Part shown: piece after piece, positions 17,112-26,676 of the stretch
How positions within the stretch are numbered: position 1 is the first letter of the stretch
Layout: each line of letters starts with the position of its first letter
Source of the DNA: WVYX01 sp039592335
GTDB taxonomy: Bacteria > Gemmatimonadota > Gemmatimonadetes > Gemmatimonadales > GWC2-71-9
Assembly (NCBI GenBank): GCA_039592335.1
Contig: JBDHBX010000018.1
Span: 90,429-154,428 of the forward strand
Reading direction: 5' to 3'
DNA: 64,000 bases
The notes under the pieces: model-generated
Databases searched by the model: none
The model's input: the letters and a program-made list of their open reading frames with translations, nothing else
What the model was told of the DNA's origin: nothing
Translations under genes and position numbers: made by a program

Positions 17112-20100
17112 TCACCCCGAGGACGGCACCGTCCCGCTGACCTGCGCGAGCACCGCTTGGTGCTCGTGCCGCAGCTTGGGCATCAACTCGGTGACCGCCT
17201 CCAGATCATCGGCCTTGCCCGCGTCTTCCAGCGCCTGAAGCAGTTGCGCGAGCCCGCGCGCCATGATCGTTCCGGCGGCCGACTTGTAGGCGTGCGCCGC
17301 CCGGCGGATCTCCTCGCCCTCCTTCCACGACACCGCGGCCTCGATGGCCTTCATCCTGCCGGGCGCGTCCTGCTGATAGACCTTGAGCAGGCTCTCCACG
17401 GCATCCACCGCCCCGGCCTCCCGCATCATCTCGCGCAGCCCTTCGAGATCCACGGGCGCCGCCGGTGGCGGCCCGCTCACGGGCACCGAGTCGCTCAACT
17501 CCCACCCCTCGACGGCGGCGAACAGCTCGTACGGCTTGAATGGCTTGACCACGAAGCCGGTCATGCCTGCCGCGTCGCAGCGCTCGCGCTCCGATCCTAC
17601 GACGTGCGCGGTCACGGCGACGACGGGGAGCTCCGCGAGGGCGGGATCGGAGCGGATCTCACGCGTCGCCTGGATGCCGTCCATCTCCGGCATCTCCAGG
17701 TCCATCAGCACAACGTCGTAGTTGCCGTTGTGCACCGCGGCGACAGCCTCCACGCCGTTGTTGACCGTCTCCACCTCGTGGCCCCGACGCCGCAGCATGG
17801 CGGCAGCGACCTCCCGATTCACCGGGTTGTCCTCCGCCAGCAGCACGCGGAGTCGCTCCCGTGTCTTACGGATCGAGTAGCGCGTGATCAGATCCCGGCC
17901 ACTCTCGGAGGCGTTGCCCAGCATGACGGCCGCCGCAGCCTCGAGCAGTTCGAGCCGTGACGCCGGCTTCGTAAGGTAGGCCTCGATCCCCAGGTCGCGA
18001 CAACGCTGGCCGTCGCCGCGCTGACCGGCCGAGGTGAGCATCATGAGCTTCGTGTCGCCCAGCTCCGGATCACCCCGCACGGCCTGCGCCAGCTCGAACC
18101 CGTCCTGCCCCGGCATGTAGGCATCGATGATGGCCAGCTCGTAGCCGTCCCCGGCGGCAAAGGCCTGCCGCATGGCGTCGAGACCCGAGCGGGCTTCGGC
18201 GGCCTCGTCCAACTCCACGCCGGCCGGACTCAGAATCTCCTGCACGACGCGACGGTGGGTGGGATTGTCGTCCACGACGAGTGCACGCACGCCCTTGAGC
18301 GACTCCAGCTCCGAGGGCTCGGGCGCCCCGACCCGCTCGACCGCCACGGGCAGCGCGATCGCGAACGTGAACTCGCTGCCGTGCCCCTCCGCGCTGATGA
18401 CCTCGATCTCCCCACCCATGAGACGGACCAGGCGCTGGCTGATGGCAAGCCCGAGTCCGGTTCCCCCGTACTTGCGCGCGGTGGAGACATCGGCCTGGGT
18501 GAAGTCCTCGAACACCCGCTCCAGCTTGTCGGGGGCAATGCCGACGCCGGTGTCGCTCACCGTGAACCGGGCCACCGCCCTGCCGTCGCGCACACCGTCG
18601 AGCTCGGCCAGGACCACCACCTCGCCACTCGGCGTGAACTTGATGGCGTTGCCCACGAGGTTGTTGAGCACCTGGCGCAACCGGCCAGGATCGCCGCGCA
18701 CCGAATGCGGAACCTCCGGCCGGAGATCGCACGTGAGCTCGACGCCCTTCGCCGAGGCGTTGACCGCGAGGAGTCGCACGACGGACGTGACCAGCGCCGG
18801 GAGGTCGAAGGTCGTCACCTCCAGCTCGACCTGTCCCGCTTCGATCTTGGAAAAGTCGAGCACGTCGTTGATCACCGCGAGCAACGACTCTGCCGCACTG
18901 CGCGCAAGCTCGGCAGAGCGCCGTGCCTCGGCCCCCAGATCCCCGTCCAGCAACAGCTCGAGCATGCCGAGGACGCCGTTCATGGGGGTGCGGATCTCGT
19001 GACTCATGGTGGCGAGGAACGCGCTCTTCGCCTCGGTGGCACGCTCGGCGGCTTCGCGGGCCGCTTCCAGCGCTTCTCGCGCCGCCACGCGCTCGGATAC
19101 GTCGCGCGCGATGCCACGTGCGCCCACGACCTCGCCGCTGGCGTCGCGAACCGGGCGCGAGGCAACGCTCAGGTGGCGCATGCGCCCTCGAGCATCGCGA
19201 TGCACCGTCTCGTAGTCGGTCGACTGGCCACCGCGCAGCACATCGCGGAATGCCGCTTCGTCCCGCTCCACGTGTTCCGCATCCACCAGCTCGATAAAGC
19301 GCCGCCCGAGCAGTTCCTGGGGCGAGAGTCCATAGATGCGCTGGGTGGCCTGATTGAGGTACGTCCACTGACCATCACGGTCGAGCTGCCACACGAGGTC
19401 CGAGGCCTCCTCCACGAGCTCCCGGTACTGCTCTTCCGCATCACTCAAGGCGCGCGCCGCGCGCTTCTCCGCAGTGAGGTCGTCGTAGATCAGGAGGATC
19501 GCGCCGTACGCCTCTTCACCGGCGGCGGCGGCGGACACCCGAACCGGGATGAGCGTACCGTCCTTGTGAAGCCGGGCGGTCTCCGTCACGACTGCCCGCC
19601 CGGCGCGGACCCAGTCGTCGATCAGGTCGGACCGCTCCCGCTGGTCCTGGGGCACGATGAGTTCACTCAACGGCCGGCCCACCGTCTCGGCCACCCCGTA
19701 CCCGAAGAGGTCCTCGAACGCGGGATTGACGCCGAGGACGCGCCCCTCCCGACTGACTGCCACGATGGCATCGGGTGCGCTGGAGACCAACTCGTCCAGG
19801 AACGACCGATCGCGCGCGGCCACAGCCTCACTCCGCGCCAAGCGCTGCCCCGTGGTGAGGTGCTCGCGCAGCGCGGCGTGTCCGCGGCCGTACAACACCA
19901 CCATCACCGTTACGTACACCGCGATGAGGATCACGGTCACGATGTGGAACCGGCTCTGGCCCGCGACGAGGACGGTCACGGCGAGCGGGCCCAACAGGAT
20001 GGCGGTGAACCAGTAGAAACTCCGGGCGTCGGCCAACAGGGTGACGGTAGAGCCCGCGACCAGCCCGGCGAACACGACCACCAGCAGCGCCAGACCCTCC

Positions 20101-20486
20101 AGCGGCAACCAGCGCGAGGCGACGACCGCGCCCACGGTCCACACCACCCCGACCAGCACCACGCTCCAGCGCACCAACGAGGTGGTGTGCTCCGGCTCTG
20201 CCCCCCGGGCCACGAGATGACGGCCGATGAGCCCGCGGACCGCCCCCGCGGCGGCCACGAGCGCGAGCCAGGGTAGCAGCACGGAGATCGGGACGGTGCC
20301 CCAACCCAGCACAGCCACCACGCCGACCAGCACGAGGTGGGCAGCTCCCGCCGTCGGCGCGTCGGTCACGAGCCGCCGGGCGAGCAGCACCAGCAACTCG
20401 CTCTCGACCAGCTTCTCGCGTACTTTCTCGCGTTGGGCCTCTTCCGGTGCCCAAGCGAGCAACGATGCGCGTTTCTGTGTCGCCAT
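17112..20486 (-). CDS. Hybrid sensor histidine kinase, PAS-PAS-HK-REC-REC-HPt
   Basis: 1124 residues. ATG 20486 follows GGGAG; a longer frame to 20615 adds an unlikely Cys-rich leader. An N-terminal membrane region of five or six helices (about residues 50-220) precedes two PAS domains. HisKA has the phospho-acceptor in MSHEIRTPMNG, and the ATPase motifs are NLVGNAIKFT, DTGVGI and GGTGLGLAI. The first receiver has Asp in IIDAYMP, the second in LMDLEMPEMDG. The C-terminal HPt has His in AAHAYKSAAG. This is the BarA/ArcB type of phosphorelay, with one extra receiver. No cognate regulator is adjacent. It converges on the outer-membrane protein gene with 4 bases between stops. Confidence 0.92.
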   Translation of the reverse strand: MATQKRASLLAWAPEEAQREKVREKLVESELLVLLARRLVTDAPTAGAAHLVLVGVVAVLGWGTVPISVLLPWLALVAAAGAVRGLIGRHLVARGAEPEHTTSLVRWSVVLVGVVWTVGAVVASRWLPLEGLALLVVVFAGLVAGSTVTLLADARSFYWFTAILLGPLAVTVLVAGQSRFHIVTVILIAVYVTVMVVLYGRGHAALREHLTTGQRLARSEAVAARDRSFLDELVSSAPDAIVAVSREGRVLGVNPAFEDLFGYGVAETVGRPLSELIVPQDQRERSDLIDDWVRAGRAVVTETARLHKDGTLIPVRVSAAAAGEEAYGAILLIYDDLTAEKRAARALSDAEEQYRELVEEASDLVWQLDRDGQWTYLNQATQRIYGLSPQELLGRRFIELVDAEHVERDEAAFRDVLRGGQSTDYETVHRDARGRMRHLSVASRPVRDASGEVVGARGIARDVSERVAAREALEAAREAAERATEAKSAFLATMSHEIRTPMNGVLGMLELLLDGDLGAEARRSAELARSAAESLLAVINDVLDFSKIEAGQVELEVTTFDLPALVTSVVRLLAVNASAKGVELTCDLRPEVPHSVRGDPGRLRQVLNNLVGNAIKFTPSGEVVVLAELDGVRDGRAVARFTVSDTGVGIAPDKLERVFEDFTQADVSTARKYGGTGLGLAISQRLVRLMGGEIEVISAEGHGSEFTFAIALPVAVERVGAPEPSELESLKGVRALVVDDNPTHRRVVQEILSPAGVELDEAAEARSGLDAMRQAFAAGDGYELAIIDAYMPGQDGFELAQAVRGDPELGDTKLMMLTSAGQRGDGQRCRDLGIEAYLTKPASRLELLEAAAAVMLGNASESGRDLITRYSIRKTRERLRVLLAEDNPVNREVAAAMLRRRGHEVETVNNGVEAVAAVHNGNYDVVLMDLEMPEMDGIQATREIRSDPALAELPVVAVTAHVVGSERERCDAAGMTGFVVKPFKPYELFAAVEGWELSDSVPVSGPPPAAPVDLEGLREMMREAGAVDAVESLLKVYQQDAPGRMKAIEAAVSWKEGEEIRRAAHAYKSAAGTIMARGLAQLLQALEDAGKADDLEAVTELMPKLRHEHQAVLAQVSGTVPSSG

Positions 20487-20639
20487 GCGCACTCCCGATC
20501 GCGGGGGCAACGCGTAAGATTCCTGCTGGCACAAGTTACACTTCCAGGACCGGGGGGGCGTAGCGAAGGTCACAGTGACGCACGTCACACGGCGCTCCCC
20601 CGAGAGCGTTCTCATGGCAGCCCGCTGGAGGACAACCTA

Positions 20640-22799
20640 ATGCAGCCCCATACGGTGCGTGTCACCCTCGCCGTTTTCGTCATCGCGGCCCTGGCTCATG
20701 CTCGCCCCACCACCGCCCAGGACTCCACCTGCACCCTGCCGGTCGCGCGGCACGGGGACGTGGTGGACGACTATCACGGAACGTCCGTTCCCGATCCCTA
20801 CCGTTGGCTGGAGGACGTGGACTCCGACGCCACGCGCGCGTGGATCGGGGCGGAGAACTGCATGACCTTCGCCTATCTCCGCGGTATTCCGGCGCGCGAG
20901 GACATCCGCCGGCGACTCACAGAGTTGTGGGACTACGCCAGGTATGGGACGCCATTCAAGGAGGGCTCCCGCTACTTCTACTACAAGAACGACGGGCTAC
21001 AGAACCAGTACGTGCTGTACAAACAGGAGTCACTCGCGGCCGAGCCCGAGGTCCTGTTCGATCCCAACACCTGGTCTGACGACGGAACGGTGGCGCTCAC
21101 CAGCCTTGCATTCACGGAAGACGGGGAGGTCGTGACCTACGGGGTTGCCACGAGCGGATCCGACTGGCGCGAGTTCAAGGTGCGGAACGTCGTGACCGGC
21201 GAGGACTACACCGATCATTTGCGCTGGATCAAATTCTCGGGCGCATCCTGGACCCACGATGGCGTCGGGTTCTTCTACAGCCGCTACCCGATTCCCAGCG
21301 ACACCGACACCCTGCTGTCCACCAACCTCAACCAGACGCTGTACTACCACCGACTCGGCACCGAGCAGTCGGACGACGTCCTAGTCTACGAGCGCCCCGA
21401 CCAGCCCGAATGGGGCTTCAGCGGCGAGGTGACCGAGGACGGCCGGTACCTGCTCCTCTACGTGTGGCATGGCACCGACGAGCGGAACCGGATCTACTAC
21501 CTGGACCTGGGGGACCCTGCGCTGCCGTGGCTCGAGGGCGACGTGGTCCAGCTGCTCGATGACTTCGATGCCAGCTACTCGATCGTCGGCAACGACGGGC
21601 CGGTGTTCTACGTGCTCACCAACAACGGCGCGCCGCGTTACCGCCTCGTCGCCGTCGACGTCAACCATCCGGAGCCGGAGCACTGGCGCGAGATCATCCC
21701 GGAACAGGGTGACGTGCTGGTGTGGGTGGACATCATCCACGGCTCGTTCGTGGCGGAGTACATGCACGACGCCCACTCCCGCATCGCCTTGTACGAGATG
21801 GATGGCCGCTACGTGCGCGATCTCGAGCTGCCCACCATCGGCAGCGTCGGCAGCATCAACGGGGAGCGCGAGGACGCCGAGATGTTCTACAGCTTCACCT
21901 CGTTCCTCTACCCCCAGACGATCTTCCGCTACGACTTCACGAGTGGCGAGACCGCGACGTTCCGGTCACCAGAGATCGACTTCGAGCCGGGTGACTACGA
22001 GACCAAGCAGGTGTTCTACCCCAGCAGGGACGGGACGTCGATCCCCATGTTCATCACCCACAGAAAGGAGATGCCACTCGACGGCTCGAACCCGACGTAC
22101 CTCTACGGCTACGGCGGGTTCAACGTCAGCCGTACACCGTCCTTCTCGATCAGCAATCTGGTGTGGTTGGAGATGGGCGGGATCTATGCCTCCGCCAACC
22201 TGCGGGGCGGCGGTGAGTACGGCGAGGAGTGGCACCAGGCCGGGATGCACGAGAACAAGCAGAACGTATTCGACGACTTCATCGCAGCGGGCGAGTACCT
22301 CATTGGGGAGGGGTACACCTCGACCGAGAAGCTCTCCATCGCTGGCGGCTCCAACGGCGGTCTCCTAGTGGGCGCGGTGCTCAACCAGCGGCCCGACTTG
22401 GTCGGCGCCGCGCTGCCGGCGGTCGGCGTGATGGACATGCTGCGGTTTCACAAGTTCACGATCGGCTGGGCGTGGGTATCCGATTACGGGTCGCCCGACG
22501 ATTCGGAGATGTTCCCCCACATCTACGCGTACTCGCCGTACCACAACATCGGGGAGACCGACTACCCCGCGGTCATGGTGACCACCGCCGACCACGACGA
22601 CCGGGTCGTCCCGGGACACTCGTTCAAGTACGCGGCGCGGCTGCAGGCCATGAATACGAGTGACCGGCCGATCCTGATCAGGATTCAGACCAAGGCGGGC
22701 CATGGTTCCGGCAAGCCGACCTCGATGGTCATCGAGGAGCAGGCGGATCGGTGGGCCTTCCTCGTCCAGAACCTCGGCATGGACACGCCGGTGCCGTGA
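20640..22799 (+). CDS. Secreted prolyl oligopeptidase (S9A family)
   Basis: 719 residues from ATG 20640 with GGAGG 9 bases upstream. A signal peptide ends about ARPTTAQ, so the enzyme is probably periplasmic. The N-terminal DPYRWLEDVDSDATRAWI is the S9A signature, followed by a seven-bladed propeller (about residues 90-430). The catalytic alpha/beta-hydrolase domain has the nucleophile Ser in GGSNGG, Asp in DHDDRVVPGHS and His in GHGSGK. It would cleave short proline-containing peptides. It is slightly longer than cytosolic forms because of the leader. The next gene's GTG overlaps its TGA. Confidence 0.92.
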   Translation: MQPHTVRVTLAVFVIAALAHARPTTAQDSTCTLPVARHGDVVDDYHGTSVPDPYRWLEDVDSDATRAWIGAENCMTFAYLRGIPAREDIRRRLTELWDYARYGTPFKEGSRYFYYKNDGLQNQYVLYKQESLAAEPEVLFDPNTWSDDGTVALTSLAFTEDGEVVTYGVATSGSDWREFKVRNVVTGEDYTDHLRWIKFSGASWTHDGVGFFYSRYPIPSDTDTLLSTNLNQTLYYHRLGTEQSDDVLVYERPDQPEWGFSGEVTEDGRYLLLYVWHGTDERNRIYYLDLGDPALPWLEGDVVQLLDDFDASYSIVGNDGPVFYVLTNNGAPRYRLVAVDVNHPEPEHWREIIPEQGDVLVWVDIIHGSFVAEYMHDAHSRIALYEMDGRYVRDLELPTIGSVGSINGEREDAEMFYSFTSFLYPQTIFRYDFTSGETATFRSPEIDFEPGDYETKQVFYPSRDGTSIPMFITHRKEMPLDGSNPTYLYGYGGFNVSRTPSFSISNLVWLEMGGIYASANLRGGGEYGEEWHQAGMHENKQNVFDDFIAAGEYLIGEGYTSTEKLSIAGGSNGGLLVGAVLNQRPDLVGAALPAVGVMDMLRFHKFTIGWAWVSDYGSPDDSEMFPHIYAYSPYHNIGETDYPAVMVTTADHDDRVVPGHSFKYAARLQAMNTSDRPILIRIQTKAGHGSGKPTSMVIEEQADRWAFLVQNLGMDTPVP

Positions 22800-24193
22800 G
22801 CCCCACGCCCGCAGTTCGGTTCCTCGGTGCCGCCGGCACGGTGACGGGCTCCAAGCACCTCGTCACCGCCGGCCAGCGGAGCGTCCTGCTGGATTGCGGC
22901 CTGTTTCAGGGGATGAAGGATCTGCGCCTCCGGAACTGGAATGACCCCCGGTACGACCCGGAGACGGTCGACGCCGTAGTCCTGAGCCATGCCCACCTGG
23001 ACCACTCCGGCTACCTCCCGGTGCTGGCGCGGCGCGGCTTCCACCGCCCCATCTACTGCACATCCGCCACCACCGATCTGCTGGGCATCGTGCTGCGGGA
23101 CGCGGCCTACCTCCAGGAGGAGCAGGCCGAGCATGCCAACATGTTCGGCTACTCGAAGCATCGTCCGGCCTTGCCGCTCTTCACGCGGGAAGACGCCGAT
23201 GCGGCCCTGGGACTGGTGGAGGCCCGGCCCTATGGGGCGCCGTTCGAGGTCGCCGACGGCATCACGGCGCTCTTTCGCATCGCCGGGCACATCCTGGGAT
23301 CGGCGACCGTCGAGCTGGCTTTCGACGGCGAGCAACCCGCAACCCTACTCTACACGGGAGACCTGGGCCGCTGGGACCGTCCCATCCTCCACGATCCCGA
23401 GCTCGTCGCACACGCCGATCACGTGCTCATGGAGTCCACCTACGGCGGACGGTTTCATGTACGCAAGGCAGATGACGAGCTGGCCGGAGCGGTTAGTGCG
23501 GCTGCCGAGCGCGGGCACGCCATTCTCATTCCCGCCTTCGCTATCGGCCGCACGCAGGAGATCCTCTGGAGGCTGCGTCAGCTGGAGGACGAGCGACGCA
23601 TCCCCACCCTGCCGGTGTACGTGGACAGCCCGATGGCCATCGACGTCACCGAGTTGTACCGCCGCCACACGGAGGAACACGACCTGGACACGCAGCGGAT
23701 CGCCGAGGCGGGCGATGACCCGCTGCGGCCGCACCAGTTTCAACTCGCGCGCGCGCGGGAGGAGTCAGTGGCCCTGAACGATGTGCGTGGTCCCCTCATC
23801 ATCATCTCGGCGAGCGGCATGGCGACCGGTGGTCGCATCCTGCACCACATGAAGTTGCGGTTGCCCGATCGGCGCACGACCGTCCTGCTGGTCGGCTTCC
23901 AGGCCGCCGGCACGCGTGGCCGCCAGCTCCAGGACGGCGCGGAGGAGGTGCGCATCCACGGGCAGCAGGTCCCCGTGCGTGCCACGGTGGAAGCCCTGCA
24001 CGGCCTCTCGGCCCACGCCGATCAGAGCGAGCTGCTGCGCTGGCTCAAGGGGTTTCGGAATCCGCCGAAGGGAACCTACCTGGTGCACGGTGAGCCGGAG
24101 GGCACCGCCACCCTCGCGGCTGCGATCACCGAGGAGTTGGGCTGGCCGGTTCGCGCCGCCCAGGACGGCGCCCACGTCCATTTGAGGACCTAG
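22796..24193 (+). CDS. Beta-CASP metallo-beta-lactamase, probable RNA-processing exonuclease
   Basis: 465 residues from GTG 22796, overlapping the preceding stop as GTGA. The metallo-beta-lactamase fold shows SHAHLDHSG (HxHxDH), the downstream His in GHILGSATVEL and Asp in TGDLGRWDRPIL. The beta-CASP insert follows with IIISASGMATGGRILHH and a C-terminal HGLSAHADQSELL, as in CPSF73/YSH1-like nucleases and their bacterial homologues. These enzymes cut or trim RNA using two zinc ions. Family resemblance is strong; whether it acts on RNA here is inferred. It is coupled to the peptidase gene only by overlap. Confidence 0.9.
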   Translation: MSPTPAVRFLGAAGTVTGSKHLVTAGQRSVLLDCGLFQGMKDLRLRNWNDPRYDPETVDAVVLSHAHLDHSGYLPVLARRGFHRPIYCTSATTDLLGIVLRDAAYLQEEQAEHANMFGYSKHRPALPLFTREDADAALGLVEARPYGAPFEVADGITALFRIAGHILGSATVELAFDGEQPATLLYTGDLGRWDRPILHDPELVAHADHVLMESTYGGRFHVRKADDELAGAVSAAAERGHAILIPAFAIGRTQEILWRLRQLEDERRIPTLPVYVDSPMAIDVTELYRRHTEEHDLDTQRIAEAGDDPLRPHQFQLARAREESVALNDVRGPLIIISASGMATGGRILHHMKLRLPDRRTTVLLVGFQAAGTRGRQLQDGAEEVRIHGQQVPVRATVEALHGLSAHADQSELLRWLKGFRNPPKGTYLVHGEPEGTATLAAAITEELGWPVRAAQDGAHVHLRT

Positions 24194-24227
24194 CCGGCGT
24201 CGGTGACTCACCCCTGAAAAAGGGAAA

Positions 24228-24257
24228 ACCCCCGGTGCCCTCCCGTGCACCGGGGGT
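24228..24257 (-). terminator. Strong hairpin with T-run on the minus strand
   Basis: ACCCCCGGTGC and GCACCGGGGGT form an 11-bp perfect stem with an 8-nt loop. Read on the minus strand, TTTTCCCTTTTT follows, so it would terminate leftward transcription. On the plus strand, where it follows the beta-CASP gene, there is no T-run. It may still protect that mRNA's 3' end. Confidence 0.5.
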
Positions 24258-24543
24258 AAGGGATTTCCCTCCAAGAGTCCGGTTCAAGCACCAGAGATTC
24301 TTGCTGACGCAGGGCTCACCGAATCTTGCACCGGATTACATGCGTGACGATCCCGATCGCCTTGCCTGCGGCCGATGCTGGAGCCCCTCGAACTCTCGGC
24401 GGCGTCGCGAACGCCGGCCCCTCCCTTCTAGGGCATTCCCGCAGTGGTCACCCTCTCGGATGGCCACGCGGAGACTATCCAGCCAGACATGAAGGGCCGG
24501 TGAATTCGCCCTGAATGCGGCTTCACGGCGCCATCCGGGGCGC

Positions 24544-24573
24544 TTGACGCCCCCTCGCGCCTGCCCTTACACT
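24544..24573 (+). promoter_or_regulatory. Sigma-70-type promoter for the universal stress gene
   Basis: TTGACG (24544-24549) and TACACT (24568-24573) are separated by 18 bases. Transcription would start near 24580, leaving a leader of about 42 bases that includes the CAGGAG site before ATG 24622. Confidence 0.55.
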
Positions 24574-24621
24574 CGCTGGCATGGCCCGGTCCCGATACCT
24601 TCCACCCCAGGAGTTGTGTCC

Positions 24622-25506
24622 ATGAGCTGGAATCCCGTCGTCGCAGGGGTCGACAACTCCCCGGAGGGAGCCCTGGCGGCAGCCGCGGCCTGGTCGGTCG
24701 CGAAGGCAGCCGGCGCGGAGTTCCACCTGGTGCACGTGGCCCGGGGGGTGTCCCAACTTCCCCCGGTGGCTCCCGGGGCCCTGGCCGAAGAGGACCTCGG
24801 GGGGAGGCTCCAGCAGGCGGCTCGCGGTCAGGTGGAAGAGGCACTGCGGGAGCGGGTTCCAGCCGAGGCGCTCGAGCACCTGGAGGTTCGCCAGGGCAAC
24901 GCCGCCTGGGTGCTGGCGGGGGTAGTGCGCGACTACGCAGCCGAGCTCCTGGTGCTGGGAGGCAAGCGTCACGCAGCCCCCGTGCGTTGGTTCGGGGGCA
25001 GCACGGTCCACCATGCAGTGCGCACCATCGACGTCCCCATCCTGGTCACGGCGTCCGAACGCCCGCTGTTCGGTCGCGTCATGGTGGCCGCCGATCTCTC
25101 GGAGGCGGCCATCCCCACGCTCGCGACCGGTGCTCGATTCGCCGGGGTGTTCGGCGCCGAGCTCTGTGCACTGAGCGTCGTCGAGCCCTTCCCACCCATT
25201 CCCGACGTGGCCGTACAGGTCGACGAGCAGGAACACCTGCGGATGGCCGAAGAGGAGTTTGCCCGTATCGTGGAACGCGCCACCGGCAGTACCGAGATCT
25301 CCCGGATGGTGCGGTGCGGCGCGCCGGGTCGAGCCATCGCCGAGGAAGCCGAGGCCTGGGGCGCCGATCTCGTCGTCGTAGGATCCCACGGCAAGGGTTG
25401 GGTCGACCGCGTATTGCTGGGAAGCACGACGGAGCGGCTGCTCAACCGACTCCCCACGTCGGTCCTGGTGGTCCCGGTCGGCACCCGCACTGACGAGCCA
25501 ACCTGA
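24622..25506 (+). CDS. Tandem universal stress protein (two UspA domains)
   Basis: 294 residues from ATG 24622, with CAGGAG 8 bases upstream. Two UspA domains lie end to end, about residues 3-145 and 150-292. Each begins with a VAGVD or VMVAAD strand and ends near ILV or VLVV. The second has the ATP-binding pattern GSHGKGWVDRVLLGSTTE (GxxG-9x-GS). The first has the related GGKRHAAPVRWFGGST, in which the loop is less canonical. Usp proteins bind ATP and help survival under starvation, oxidative or respiratory stress. It lies just before a CBS protein and an oxidase operon, consistent with a role in energy stress. Confidence 0.88.
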   Translation: MSWNPVVAGVDNSPEGALAAAAAWSVAKAAGAEFHLVHVARGVSQLPPVAPGALAEEDLGGRLQQAARGQVEEALRERVPAEALEHLEVRQGNAAWVLAGVVRDYAAELLVLGGKRHAAPVRWFGGSTVHHAVRTIDVPILVTASERPLFGRVMVAADLSEAAIPTLATGARFAGVFGAELCALSVVEPFPPIPDVAVQVDEQEHLRMAEEEFARIVERATGSTEISRMVRCGAPGRAIAEEAEAWGADLVVVGSHGKGWVDRVLLGSTTERLLNRLPTSVLVVPVGTRTDEPT

Positions 25507-25619
25507 GACAATTCACCAGGTTACGTAACCGGGCGGAGGGGGGCGCAGCGCAGACCAACGTGTTAGACTTTGGCTTCTTCCCTTCGACATGAAGAAGTGA
25601 TTTGGAGCGTACGGAAGCG

Positions 25620-26021
25620 ATGAAGGTAGCCGACGTGATGGTGACGGAGCTGGCGGTCGTAGACGAGGACGTCACGCTAGCGGAAGCGGTGGTATCCCTG
25701 GCAGACGCCCACGTGCACGGCGCACCGGTGCTCGATCGGCGGGGCCGGCTGGTCGGCGTGCTCTCATCCAGCGACATCCTGCAGGCCGCTGCCGAGAGCA
25801 GCGCGGCGGAATCCGGCGAGCGGTTTCTCGCACAGACGATGGTTCGCGACATGATGACCACCCCGCCGCGCACCATTGGCCCCGAAGAGGAAGTGAAGGT
25901 CGCCGCGCAAAAGATGCTGGAACTCGACATCCATCGCCTGTTCGTGGTACGGGGCAGCGACATGCTCGGCGTGATCTCGCAGAGTGACATCGTGCGTGCC
26001 CTCGCGGTCGGCGAGTTGTAA
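25620..26021 (+). CDS. Two-CBS-domain protein
   Basis: 133 residues. ATG 25620 starts directly at the first CBS domain (MKVADVMVTELAVVDEDVT); a TTG at 25602 would add six residues. Two CBS motifs follow: GAPVLDRRGRLVGVLSSSDIL and HRLFVVRGSDMLGVISQSDIV. Paired CBS domains bind adenine nucleotides and act as energy sensors. No effector domain is attached, so it probably regulates another protein. It sits between the universal stress gene and the ba3 oxidase genes, with 37 bases before subunit IIA. A TAGACT hexamer at 25564-25569 could serve as its -10. Confidence 0.87.
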   Translation: MKVADVMVTELAVVDEDVTLAEAVVSLADAHVHGAPVLDRRGRLVGVLSSSDILQAAAESSAAESGERFLAQTMVRDMMTTPPRTIGPEEEVKVAAQKMLELDIHRLFVVRGSDMLGVISQSDIVRALAVGEL

Positions 26022-26058
26022 CACCGGTTGCTCACCCTCCATAACCCAAGGAGCCCCC

Positions 26059-26199
26059 ATGAGTGATCAAGACTCCCGGATGGGCAAGCACCCACGCGGC
26101 ACATTGGCCCTCGTCGGATTGTACGGGCTGGTGTTCGTCATCGGGTGGCTGCTCTTCTTCCTCCTCATCTACCTGCCGCGCGGCGCAGTCACGAGGTGA
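26059..26199 (+). CDS. cbaD: Cytochrome c oxidase subunit IIA, ba3-type
   Basis: A 46-residue single-helix membrane protein starting at ATG 26059, with AAGGAG 7 bases upstream. After a short polar N-terminus (MSDQDSRMGKHPRG) comes one helix (LALVGLYGLVFVIGWLLFFL) and a basic end. The size, topology and place immediately before subunit II match the small subunit IIA of ba3 oxidases such as that of Thermus. It stabilises the oxidase in the inner membrane and takes the place of the first helix that subunit II has in other oxidases. Subunit II starts 3 bases after its stop. Confidence 0.85.
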   Translation: MSDQDSRMGKHPRGTLALVGLYGLVFVIGWLLFFLLIYLPRGAVTR

Positions 26200-26202
26200 C
26201 GC

Positions 26203-26676
26203 ATGCACGTCGACCTCTATGAGAAATTCTGGATGTGGGGCGCAGGAGCCATCATCGTCGTGTTCCTCGGCACGATCGGCGTCGCAACGGTCTCGCAGGG
26301 ACGGCTCCCCCCCAGCCACGTCGAGACCATCGATCCCGCGACGGTGCGCTCCGACGCGCGGTTCGCGACGCCGGGTGTGACCACCAACGACGACGGCACG
26401 GTCGTGGTCACCGTGATCGCGATGCTGTTTGCCTTTCAACCGAACGAGATCCGTGTGCCGGCCAACACGCCCGTCACCTTCCGCATGACGAGCACCGACG
26501 TGGTTCACGGATTCCAGATCGTCGGCACCAACGGCAATACGATGATTCTCCCCGGGTACGTGAGCCAGTTCACCACCTCGTTCGAGCCCGGTGAGTACCT
26601 GATTACGTGCAACGAGTACTGTGGCTTGGGGCACCACATGATGGCCGCGACGCTGATCGTCGGGGAGGGCACATGA
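26203..26676 (+). CDS. cbaB: Cytochrome c oxidase subunit II, ba3-type (CuA)
   Basis: 157 residues. It has one N-terminal membrane helix (about residues 12-30) and a periplasmic cupredoxin domain. The CuA centre is complete: the first His in DVVHGFQI, then CNEYCGLGHHMM, giving the C-x3-C-x3-H-x2-M pattern, with Glu in the NEY loop. It accepts electrons from cytochrome c and passes them to subunit I. Length and the single helix are those of ba3-type (family B) oxidases. Its TGA overlaps the ATG of subunit I (ATGA), so translation is coupled. Confidence 0.95.
   Translation: MHVDLYEKFWMWGAGAIIVVFLGTIGVATVSQGRLPPSHVETIDPATVRSDARFATPGVTTNDDGTVVVTVIAMLFAFQPNEIRVPANTPVTFRMTSTDVVHGFQIVGTNGNTMILPGYVSQFTTSFEPGEYLITCNEYCGLGHHMMAATLIVGEGT

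Larger units (their letters stand above)
24194..24621. other. Gene-free interval with a hairpin and a promoter
   Basis: 428 bases without a convincing gene. It contains the hairpin at 24228-24257 and a promoter at 24544-24573 for the universal stress gene. In the rest (24258-24543) I see no conserved motif, tRNA or small ORF with an SD. Confidence 0.6.
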
